DNA of 14,113 bases, from positions 1 through 14,113 of the forward strand of contig JAUXRT010000019.1 of assembly GCA_030681635.1 (NCBI GenBank). The letters are read 5' to 3'. Below the pieces are notes generated by a model. The model was given only the letters and a program-made list of their open reading frames with translations. It was not told the origin of the DNA and made no database searches. The position numbers and the translations under genes are program-made. The stretch comes from Reyranella sp. GTDB lineage: Bacteria; Pseudomonadota; Alphaproteobacteria; Reyranellales; Reyranellaceae. Of this stretch, positions 6,198-12,156 are shown in pieces (position 1 is the stretch's first letter; each line of letters starts with the position of its first letter).

Positions 6198-7009
6198 CGC
6201 GCCTTCATCGGCAGCGACGCGAGGTGCAGGCCGGCATCGACGATCAGGAATTCACCGGTGATGTTCGAGGCGCTGGCCAGGAAGAACAGCACCGCCTCCG
6301 CCATCTGCTCGGGCGTGCCGGCCTGGCGCAGCGGCGTGTTCTGCTCCTGGCCCTGCTTCATCTTGTTGTAATTCTCCTCGCCCATGCCGCCCAGCAGCCA
6401 GCGGGTCTGGATGAAGCCGGGACACACGGTGTTGACCCGCACCGCCGGCGAGAACCAGCGCGCCAAAGTGAGCGTGAGCGTGTTGAGGGCGCCCTTGGAG
6501 CAGGCGTAGGGGATCGAGCTGCCGACGCCCATGACGCCCGCGATCGAGGAGATGTTGACGATCGAGCCGCGATCCTGCTTGTCCTCCCACTGCTTCTTCA
6601 TCGCCGGGTAGGCGGCGCGGCTCATCATGTAGGGGCCGGTGACGTTGACGCGCAGGATGCGGTCGAAATCCTCCGGCGTCACGCCGTCGAGGTCGCCCTG
6701 GTTCTGGAACTTGGTGGTGCCGGCGTTGTTGATCAGGCCGTCGATGCGGCCCCATTTCGCCATGGTCTCGGCCGCGAGCTTGCGGCAGTCGGCGTCCTGG
6801 CCCATGTCGGCCTGTACAAGGATCGCCTCGACGCCCTTGGCCTTGACGGCCGCGTAGGTCTCGTCCGCTTCCTTCTTGCTCTTGGTGTAATTGATGGCGA
6901 CATTCCAGCCGCGCCCCGCGAGGTCGATCGCGCATGTAGCGCCGAGGCCCGTCGCCGAGCCCGTCACGATCGCCACCTTGTTCGTCTTCGCCCCGTTCGA
7001 TTTCGCCAT
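6194..7009 (-). CDS. Short-chain dehydrogenase/reductase (SDR)
   Basis: A 271-residue classical SDR. It has the cofactor motif TGSATGLG (16-23), NNAG (94-97), NISS with the catalytic Ser near 154-155, and the catalytic pair Tyr168/Lys172 (YACSK). PGFIQTRWL (197-205) and the C-terminal GEFLIVDAG (252-260) complete the fold. It carries out NAD(P)-dependent oxidation or reduction of an alcohol/carbonyl; the substrate cannot be assigned. GGGAGA (7017-7022) stands 7 nt upstream of the ATG and supports the start. The gene converges on the GntR gene with a 4-bp overlap of the two stops. It is read divergently from the next SDR gene, with only 53 bp between them. Confidence 0.9.
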   Translation of the reverse strand: MAKSNGAKTNKVAIVTGSATGLGATCAIDLAGRGWNVAINYTKSKKEADETYAAVKAKGVEAILVQADMGQDADCRKLAAETMAKWGRIDGLINNAGTTKFQNQGDLDGVTPEDFDRILRVNVTGPYMMSRAAYPAMKKQWEDKQDRGSIVNISSIAGVMGVGSSIPYACSKGALNTLTLTLARWFSPAVRVNTVCPGFIQTRWLLGGMGEENYNKMKQGQEQNTPLRQAGTPEQMAEAVLFFLASASNITGEFLIVDAGLHLASLPMKAR

Positions 7010-7062
7010 GTCGTTTTCTCCCGATATCTCGCCACACCCTTCTTAAGCTAGGATAGCACCCC

Positions 7063-7827
7063 ATGGCAGACCTGTTTTCGATGAAGAACCGTGTGGTGTT
7101 GCTGACCGGTGCCTCGCGCGGCCTCGGCCGCGACATGGCGCTCACGCTGGCAGGCGCCGGCGCCACCGTGCTCTGCGCCGGCCGCAGTGTGAAAGAGCTC
7201 GAGACCACGGCCCGGGCCATCACCAAGAAAGGCGGCAAGGCTCATGTCGTGCCGCTCGACATCACCAACGAGGAGTCCGTCTGCACCCGGGTGCGGGCGA
7301 TCATCCGCAAGCACCGCCGCATCGACGTGCTGGTGAACAATGCCGGCGTCATCCACCGCCAGGACATCGTCGACACCGCGACCGCCGATTTCCGCAAGGT
7401 GATCGAGACCGACCTGATCGGCCAGTTCGTGCTCTCGCGCGAGGTCGGACGGCACATGCTGGCGCGCCAGTACGGGCGCATCGTCAACATCTCCTCGGTA
7501 CTGGCGGTCCTGGGCCGCGCCTCGGTGGCGGGCTATGTCTCCGCCAAGCACGGGCTGACAGGCCTCACCAAGAATCTCGCGACCGAATTCGGCCCCTATG
7601 TCACCGCCAACGCGATCGCGCCGGGCTACATCCGCACCGAGCTCAACGTGCCGCTGCAGAAGAACAAGGACTTCAACGCCCTCTTAGAACAGCGCACGGC
7701 CTCGCAGCGCTGGGGCAAGCCGGAGGATTTGCGCGGCGCGCTCCTCCTGCTCGCCTCCGACGCCGGCGCCTATATCACCGGCCATACGCTGGTGATCGAC
7801 GGTGGCATGTCGACGATCCTGGCGTAG
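7063..7827 (+). CDS. SDR oxidoreductase, gluconate 5-dehydrogenase / KduD-like
   Basis: A 254-residue classical SDR with TGASRGLG (15-22), NNAG (92-95), NISS (142-145), Tyr158/Lys162 (YVSAK), PGYIRTEL (187-194) and the C-terminal GHTLVIDGGMS. The start MADLFSMKNRVVLLTGASRG and the length resemble gluconate 5-dehydrogenase and 2-deoxy-gluconate 3-dehydrogenase-like SDRs, which reduce keto-sugar acids with NAD(P)H. That substrate class is likely but not proven. AGGA (7050-7053) lies 9 nt before the ATG. The small-protein gene starts 5 bp after its stop, so the two are probably in one transcript. Confidence 0.88.
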   Translation: MADLFSMKNRVVLLTGASRGLGRDMALTLAGAGATVLCAGRSVKELETTARAITKKGGKAHVVPLDITNEESVCTRVRAIIRKHRRIDVLVNNAGVIHRQDIVDTATADFRKVIETDLIGQFVLSREVGRHMLARQYGRIVNISSVLAVLGRASVAGYVSAKHGLTGLTKNLATEFGPYVTANAIAPGYIRTELNVPLQKNKDFNALLEQRTASQRWGKPEDLRGALLLLASDAGAYITGHTLVIDGGMSTILA

Positions 7828-7832
7828 ATATC

Positions 7833-8321
7833 ATGACGGGCATTCCGCGCTGGGCGATGCTGTTGCTGGCCGCGGCGCTGGTCCTGTTCGGCATCGCCGC
7901 GTCGCAGGGCTGGATCCGCGATCCCGCGCTCACCAAGGCGGACTATCTCGGCACCACCGACGTCTCTTCCGAGGACGCCAGGCTCTACCGCGCGGTGCCG
8001 TTCGAATGGCGGGTCACCAGCGCCGCCGGCTCCTTCAAGGGCAACGACACCGCCCATATCCGCATCGATTCCTCGGGCGAGCGCACGATCCTGTGCGGCT
8101 GGATCCGCCTAGATAAGGCCGGCGCCTCGATCCGCGCCACCCGCTGGCTGAGCGAGGCGCGCCTCGCGATCGGCGACATCAAGGTGACGGCGCTGTTCAT
8201 CGCCCCGGTCGAGAAGCCCCCAGGCGACGGGCTGAACGCCGGCTGCCTGCGCATCGACGGCGACGTGAAGCCACCGCAGGATGCGGCGCTCGTGCTCGAA
8301 GGACAGCCGGTGCGAGAATAA
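7833..8321 (+). CDS. Small membrane-anchored protein of unknown function
   Basis: A 162-residue protein I do not recognise. Residues 7-24 (WAMLLLAAALVLFGIAAS) form one hydrophobic helix, a signal anchor or signal peptide with no lipobox. The rest is soluble and rich in beta-type sequence, and would be periplasmic. Two cysteines (Cys88 in ILCGWIRL, Cys138 in AGCLRIDG) could form a disulfide. It follows the SDR gene by 5 bp and is probably co-transcribed. Its last 57 codons (from Leu106) are duplicated in decayed form at 9969-10140, which suggests a rearrangement that used the 3' end of this gene. A perfect 16-bp palindrome, GCGAGGCGCGCCTCGC, lies at 8152-8167 inside the coding region, 4 bp into the duplicated part. 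Confidence 0.75.
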   Translation: MTGIPRWAMLLLAAALVLFGIAASQGWIRDPALTKADYLGTTDVSSEDARLYRAVPFEWRVTSAAGSFKGNDTAHIRIDSSGERTILCGWIRLDKAGASIRATRWLSEARLAIGDIKVTALFIAPVEKPPGDGLNAGCLRIDGDVKPPQDAALVLEGQPVRE

Positions 8322-8352
8322 ACGCCTCTAGGAGCCCCGTTCAGGGACTTCT

Positions 8353-9132
8353 ATGCTACAGGCGACACAACCGCCCCTAGTGAGAGTGGCCATGATTTCG
8401 GATGACGACCTATTACAGGCCATGCGCGAGTCGCGTGGAGACAAGCAACTTGCGTTCGTCAAATTGGAGCGACGCTTCCGCGAAACTTTCAAGAAGAACA
8501 TGGCAAGCCTGCCTGAAGAATACGGAAACGTTCTTCTCAATAGTTTGTACATCGAGTACATGAACCACACTGTTGCTGCGGTGAAAGCGCTTAGGGTTCC
8601 CCTTTTTGAGGGGTGGGAATTGCCATCCCACGAGATCAACCAGAGTGTCAGTAGCGTTCACCAGGATTTTACGGCGGCGGTAGACAATTACTCTTTGCAA
8701 GTCCGACTGGCCGCTGCTGAACAAGTCTTGATGTATTCAATCCATCTTACGGACGAAGATAAGCGCAAGATCCATCACTTCGGCGCGCGCATCAGAGACC
8801 AAATACAGAAATCCGCCGTTCGAGAAGTGAAGCGCGACCAACTCCTGAGGCTCCTCAATAACTTTCTTAGAGAAGTCGATAGTGACTACACCAAAATGGA
8901 AGTAGTTGGAGCCTTCATCACGGGTGCCACGCACATTGCCAGACAATCGTTGGAAGACTTGGACCCCATTAGAGGCTGGATCGAAACAATCGCCGACATT
9001 TTCGGCACCGCCCAGGAAGAGCAGCCGCTGAGTTTGCCGCCGGCTCAAACGAAACAAATCCCCGGGCCGAATCTACCTAAACAACCAGCGCGTACGCCCA
9101 GAGCCGAGCTGGACGACGACATTCCGTTCTAG
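8353..9132 (+). CDS. Uncharacterised helical protein with an SSB-like C-terminal tail
   Basis: A 259-residue protein of unknown family, cytoplasmic, with no signal or membrane segment. Residues 15-220 are charged and helix-forming (for example LRLLNNFLREVDSDYTKMEVVG, 165-186). Residues 224-250 form a Pro/Gln-rich, probably disordered linker, and the protein ends ELDDDIPF. The last six residues equal the tip of E. coli SSB, the docking peptide for many repair and replication proteins. GC content is clearly below the neighbours (48% and 57% in two hand-counted 60-base lines). ATG 8353 has AGGGA 5 nt upstream; an in-frame ATG at 8392 has GAGAG 5 nt upstream and is an equally good start (246 residues). 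It lies in an accessory patch next to tRNA-like remnants. Confidence 0.8.
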   Translation: MLQATQPPLVRVAMISDDDLLQAMRESRGDKQLAFVKLERRFRETFKKNMASLPEEYGNVLLNSLYIEYMNHTVAAVKALRVPLFEGWELPSHEINQSVSSVHQDFTAAVDNYSLQVRLAAAEQVLMYSIHLTDEDKRKIHHFGARIRDQIQKSAVREVKRDQLLRLLNNFLREVDSDYTKMEVVGAFITGATHIARQSLEDLDPIRGWIETIADIFGTAQEEQPLSLPPAQTKQIPGPNLPKQPARTPRAELDDDIPF

Positions 9133-9220
9133 TGACATGACAGGTTGGATCGGGGCCACCTTCAAGAGCCTCGTACGGGACTCTTCTGATAGAACAATCC
9201 CTCAAGCCGCAGTGGGCAAC

Positions 9221-9268
9221 CCTGAACTGTGAACCTCCCCCTTACCAAGGGAGTGCTCTACCACTCCG
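9221..9268 (-). pseudogene. tRNA-Thr(GGT)-like fragment
   Basis: On the minus strand GGTAGAGCAC (9253-9262), the 3' half of a tRNA D-arm, runs into an anticodon arm. The stem is CTCCC/GGGGG with one T-G pair, and the 7-nt loop TTGGTAA carries anticodon GGT (9244-9246) and A37, as tRNA-Thr requires. A variable-loop-like AGGTT and a TTC of a T-loop follow, but the T stem does not pair and no acceptor stem closes. This is a remnant, not a working tRNA. Confidence 0.5.
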
Positions 9269-9302
9269 GCCCCTAGCTCCCGAAGCTAGTGCTCTACCCC
9301 CT
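9269..9302 (-). pseudogene. tRNA-Pro(CGG)-like fragment
   Basis: On the minus strand GGTAGAGCAC (9289-9298) leads into a perfect 5-bp stem CTAGC/GCTAG. Its 7-nt loop TTCGGGA has anticodon CGG (9280-9282) followed by G37, the pattern of tRNA-Pro. The rest of a tRNA is absent: the sequence runs directly into the Thr-like unit. The two GGTAGAGCAC blocks are 36 bp apart, half of a tRNA length. Confidence 0.5.
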
Positions 9303-9309
9303 CACCTAG

Positions 9310-9333
9310 CCTCTCCCCCTATCGCGGGAGAGG
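9310..9333. terminator. CCTCTCCC/GGGAGAGG stem-loop downstream of the GST gene
   Basis: CCTCTCCC (9310-9317) pairs perfectly with GGGAGAGG (9326-9333) across an 8-nt loop. It begins 14 bp after the GST stop on the minus strand and could end or stabilise that transcript. There is no T-run. It could instead be a copy of a dispersed palindromic repeat, a common feature of alphaproteobacterial intergenic DNA. Confidence 0.45.
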
Positions 9334-9347
9334 AACATGACGGAGGA

Positions 9348-9944
9348 TCAGTGAATGCCGTTGCGGCCGTGCTTCAGGAAGGCGGGCCGCTCGCTCAGGC
9401 GTTCGTAGTAAGAGAGCACGGCCGGCAAGACCGGCCGCTCGATCGGTGTCATGAGCCAGCGATTGACCGAGAGGCCAATCGGGATGTCGGCCAGGGTGAA
9501 GGCCGCACCAGCCACGAATGCTTTCGTCGCCGCCAGCCTTGCATCGAGGATCGACATCATGCGATTCCAGTTCGCCGTCGAGGCCGCGATCTGGCGCGGG
9601 TCGTCGAAAGCGGGATCGCGGCGGACCAGCGCCATGAAGGCATAGCGCCAGGAAGAATTAAGGTCGGTCGCCTGCCAGTCGATCCATTGTTCGACCTCGG
9701 CGCGCTGTCGTGGTTCGTGTGGCAGCAACGCGGACGAGCCGTAGCGGCCGGCGAGATAGCGCAGGATGGTGTGGGATTCCCACAGCACGAAGTCGCCATC
9801 GACGATCACCGGCACCAGGCCGTTCGGATTTTGCGCAAGCTCCGGCCCGTGGTCCTGCCGATCGCACGGCAGACCGATCTCGTCGCAGGCCCACAGCACT
9901 TTGCGAACGTTGATCGAGCTCGCCTTGCCGAGGATTCGCAGCAT
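9348..9944 (-). CDS. Glutathione S-transferase family protein
   Basis: A 198-residue GST. The N-terminal thioredoxin-like domain starts MLRILGKASSINVRKVLWACDE, with Ser9/Ser10 as candidate glutathione-activating residues. It has the cis-proline VPVI (44-47) and the glutathione gamma-Glu-binding ESHTILRYL (56-64). The helical C-domain holds the N-capping motif FTLADIPIG (149-157). Compared with relatives, the stretch after CDRQDHG appears about 8-9 residues short before PELAQNPNG, so an in-frame deletion is likely. Longer starts up to 10109 would run into the decayed repeat and are rejected. The ATG overlaps an upstream TGA (TGATG) whose preceding codons read FGVDEV, possibly the tail of a lost SDR gene. 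Activity is plausible; substrate unknown. Confidence 0.85.
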   Translation of the reverse strand: MLRILGKASSINVRKVLWACDEIGLPCDRQDHGPELAQNPNGLVPVIVDGDFVLWESHTILRYLAGRYGSSALLPHEPRQRAEVEQWIDWQATDLNSSWRYAFMALVRRDPAFDDPRQIAASTANWNRMMSILDARLAATKAFVAGAAFTLADIPIGLSVNRWLMTPIERPVLPAVLSYYERLSERPAFLKHGRNGIH

Positions 9945-9968
9945 CAGACCTCGTCGACGCCGAACACG

Positions 9969-10140
9969 CTGAGCGAGGCCCGCCTCGCGATCGGCGACAT
10001 CAAAGTGACAGAGCGGTCCATCGCGCCAATTGGAAGACACCGGGCGACGGGCTGAAAGCTGGCTGCCTGCGGATCGACAGCGACGTAAGGCCGTCGCAGG
10101 ATGCGCCACTGACGCTCGAAGGATCCACTGTCCGCGAGCA
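9969..10140 (+). pseudogene. Decayed copy of the 3' end of the 7833-8321 gene
   Basis: This stretch aligns along its length with 8148-8321, the last 57 codons of the small membrane-protein gene. It begins CTGAGCGAGGC and keeps long identical blocks such as CGCCTCGCGATCGGCGACAT; by eye about three quarters of bases agree. A one-base deletion around 10026-10045 shifts the frame and gives an early TGA at 10053-10055. There is no start codon and no N-terminal half, so it cannot encode the protein. The junction at 9968/9969 is abrupt on its left side. Confidence 0.75.
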
Positions 10141-10403
10141 GCGTTCCGGTTCGGAACATTTCAGATCACCGATGTCTCGTTGCCAGGCGCAATCGTACTC
10201 GGCGACTTGTCATCATGCCAGCTGTCCCAACCAGCGGAATGCCCTACTGCCGTGAACAACTTCAAGTCATCTGTACAGCGCAAATGCAACCCGCCATCGA
10301 CATTGTGTAACTGATCTGAACCACACGTTTTGATTGCAATCTCAAAACCAACGACCTAGGGTTGCCTTGGATTAATCGGCGCAAGCAGTCCCAGGGGGCC
10401 AAA
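10141..10403. other. Control region upstream of the beta-sandwich toxin-like pair
   Basis: These 263 bp hold no credible gene. They contain the inverted repeat GTTCCG-GTT-CGGAAC at 10142-10156 and a pair of offset palindromes at 10327-10348. AGGGGG (10393-10398) is a good Shine-Dalgarno sequence 5 nt before the ATG at 10404. A promoter is expected here, but I could not pick one convincing -35/-10 pair. Base composition is lower in GC than in the flanking metabolic genes. Confidence 0.4.
10327..10348. promoter_or_regulatory. Nested palindromes, candidate operator
   Basis: GTTTTGA (10327-10333) is a perfect inverted match to TCAAAAC (10342-10348), and inside it GATTGCAATC (10332-10341) is itself a perfect palindrome, offset by 1 bp. 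It lies 56 bp before the start codon of the first toxin-like gene, where an operator would sit. The absence of a GC-rich stem argues against a terminator. Confidence 0.45.
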
Positions 10404-10802
10404 ATGGCGGACTTCTCTTGTTACGTGACGATCTACAACAACACGCCCTACACGCTGAGCTTGACCAATAGCGGGGACGCCTGGGGAAAGTGGACCATCG
10501 CGCCGCCAACGACGATCTCGCCGTTCCAGGCGACGTCGCAATTCCAACTCCAGGACAAGGCCGGGCCAAACGGCACTCAAGGCTTCGTGACCTACACGGC
10601 GAACTCGCCGGCTGCCGATGCCTTCACGATGAACTTCTCGGACCCCTACAGCGGCAGCAACTATTGCAACATCAACAACCCAAACGGCAATTGCTACAGC
10701 GTGTTCTTCGTCGCCAATTCCGGCGGCGGCGACAACAACAATGTATGCCCGACATCAGGGCATCCGCTGACGTTGTCCTTCTACATCAGGTCTTTTGTCT
10801 GA
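10404..10802 (+). CDS. Aegerolysin / Cry37 (ET79)-like beta-sandwich protein
   Basis: A 132-residue protein without signal peptide or membrane helix. The pattern is VTIYNNTPYTLSL (8-20), AWGKWTIAPPTTISP (26-40), GPNGTQGFVTYT (54-65), FTMNFSDPYSGSNYC (74-88) and GHPLTLSFYI (119-128). It resembles the single-domain beta-sandwich cytolysins grouped as aegerolysins and the Bt 14-kDa crystal protein ET79/Cry37. Those bind lipids or act with a larger pore-forming partner. This family call is from remembered motifs and is moderate. Four cysteines (6, 88, 97, 115) may form disulfides. AGGGGG 5 nt upstream fixes the start; a longer in-frame start at 10362 lacks support. It is the paralogue of the N-terminal domain of the next gene, which starts 13 bp downstream, so the two are surely co-transcribed. 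Confidence 0.75.
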   Translation: MADFSCYVTIYNNTPYTLSLTNSGDAWGKWTIAPPTTISPFQATSQFQLQDKAGPNGTQGFVTYTANSPAADAFTMNFSDPYSGSNYCNINNPNGNCYSVFFVANSGGGDNNNVCPTSGHPLTLSFYIRSFV

Positions 10803-10815
10803 AGGAGAAGGTTCG

Positions 10816-12132
10816 ATGTCGGATTTCTCCTGCTACATCACCATCATCAACAACACCGCAGAAACCCTCACGACCACCGGCTACGGCAATAGCTGGGGGT
10901 ACTGGAAATCGACGCCGCCATCGTCCATTGCGCCCCTTACGCAGACCGGCCAATTCCAGCTTTCGGACAGCTCGGGCCCTTCCGGTTCCACCGGCTGGGT
11001 GAATGTCGCCGCCGCTCCCGGGGTCCTCTTCTCGATGAACTTCAACGACCCCTGGTCGGGCAGCAATAGCTGCGGCATTTCGATGAGTGGCCCCGCTCAG
11101 TCGCTTTTTTCGGTCTCTTATGCAGCCAAGACCGGATCGGGCAGCTGGCAGCAGAATTCATGCCCTTCGGGCGGCCATCCGCTTTATGTCAATTTCTCGA
11201 TATCCAAGACGTTGCCGAGGTCGCCCACGGCCACCGAGGTCGCCGCGCTGAAAGGCCTCTTTCCATCTCTCAACACCGGCGCGGTCCTTGTTTGCGGCGA
11301 GGCAAGCACCGTCTACAACTGCATCGCGTGGTCGCTGGGGATTTCGTACACCTGGATCAATCCGCCATCGCCCTTGTCCGTGTTTCAGACGCTGTACAAT
11401 ACGGCGGCGGATTCCGTACATGGCGGCGGCTCCGGACTTTCCTGGCGCGCCAATTCCGATTGGTCGACCTTGCCGGCGCAATCTTCGTCGGCAAGCATCG
11501 ACGGCTGGGGCCTCAGCATCACCAACATGACACATGGCTCGCGTCTCCTGCAGTCGGCGGATTTTCGCTCTGCTGTGTGGACGTCGAAGCTGGGCCAATA
11601 TCTCCTGATAACCCACAATAGAACTGGCCTCTCCGGCACGAACTACGGCAGTATTTTGACTTCCTTTGCGCAGGTGCGCCCGCTGCCGGCGGCCTTGGTT
11701 GCCGACCTGGAAAGGCGACATGAGGAGCTGATGTCTCCGGAAGTCTTTACCGAGGCTGAACACGACACACTCGAAGAGCTGGTGGCCGAGGTCCCCGATT
11801 CGAAGAAGGCGCAGTTCGCGGCGCTCTATGCAAAATGGCTGCAGGCGATCGACGAAAGGATTCCCTTCAGCTCCGACACGCGCGATGGCGCGCGCCTGCC
11901 TGAATTCGCCGAGCTGGTGGCTTTGGGACGCGAAATACTGCCGCTGGTGGTGGATCGGCTGTGCAATCATCCGCAGACGGATTTCCGGCTGGTCGTCCTC
12001 TATGACGCCTTGCAACGCGAGACCGCCGACCGTGTCCAATATGATCCGGCCGACCCTCACCAATTTGAGGGCGAGCCGGCACGCGCCGTCAGAAGTGCGA
12101 AACTGTGGCTCGGAACGCTCCTCGCAAGGTAG
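10816..12132 (+). CDS. Three-part protein: aegerolysin/Cry37-like domain + predicted Cys/His domain + helical tail
   Basis: 438 residues. Residues 1-132 mirror the preceding protein almost motif for motif (MSDFSCYITIINNT; SWGYWKSTPPSSIAP; FSMNFNDPWSGSNSC; GHPLYVNFSI). Residues 150-290 contain YNCIAWSLG (Cys169), MTHGSRL (His240), VWTSKLGQ (254-261) and His267. This resembles an uncharacterised domain (NCIAWAAG...HAARQ...WTSKLG, which I recall as DUF7689) suggestive of a papain-like Cys/His enzyme; that function is inference. Residues 295-438 are helical, with FAELVALGREILPLVVDRL and KLWLGTLL resembling a C-terminal module seen in other uncharacterised proteins. No signal peptide. AAGGAG (10802-10807) overlaps the upstream stop and sets the start at 10816. 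A secreted or cell-lysis-released toxin is plausible; no immunity or secretion gene is adjacent. Confidence 0.8.
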   Translation: MSDFSCYITIINNTAETLTTTGYGNSWGYWKSTPPSSIAPLTQTGQFQLSDSSGPSGSTGWVNVAAAPGVLFSMNFNDPWSGSNSCGISMSGPAQSLFSVSYAAKTGSGSWQQNSCPSGGHPLYVNFSISKTLPRSPTATEVAALKGLFPSLNTGAVLVCGEASTVYNCIAWSLGISYTWINPPSPLSVFQTLYNTAADSVHGGGSGLSWRANSDWSTLPAQSSSASIDGWGLSITNMTHGSRLLQSADFRSAVWTSKLGQYLLITHNRTGLSGTNYGSILTSFAQVRPLPAALVADLERRHEELMSPEVFTEAEHDTLEELVAEVPDSKKAQFAALYAKWLQAIDERIPFSSDTRDGARLPEFAELVALGREILPLVVDRLCNHPQTDFRLVVLYDALQRETADRVQYDPADPHQFEGEPARAVRSAKLWLGTLLAR

Positions 12133-12156
12133 AGCGGATCGCGCCGGCTCGGGCGT

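Larger units (their letters stand above)
9133..9347. other. Intergenic region with palindromes and tRNA-like remnants
   Basis: This stretch holds no open frame. It contains an imperfect 22-bp palindrome around CGTACG at 9164-9185 (AAGAG and CTCTT arms, 9 of 11 pairs), which may terminate the preceding gene. It also contains the two half-tRNA-like units at 9221-9302 and the CCTCTCCC/GGGAGAGG hairpin at 9310-9333. The concentration of structured and decayed elements marks an insertion-prone site. Confidence 0.5.

Noticed and set aside
9221..9302. Working tRNA genes
   Set aside because: Anticodon arms are good, but acceptor stems, complete D arms and T arms are missing, so only remnants are claimed.
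9945..10109. N-terminal extension of the GST to an ATG at 10109
   Set aside because: The extension is antisense to the decayed repeat and lacks GST-like sequence; relatives start at MLRILG.
8322..10403. Transposon or integrative element with its own recombinase
   Set aside because: No transposase, integrase or terminal inverted repeats were found; only the duplicated 3' end and tRNA fragments hint at past insertion.
10490..11002. Frame bridging the two toxin-like genes
   Set aside because: It crosses both genes out of frame, has no Shine-Dalgarno sequence and is Arg/Gln-rich.
12133..12156. Terminator between the toxin-like gene and the SDR gene
   Set aside because: Only a 4-5 bp GC stem can be drawn and there is no T-run; too weak to call.
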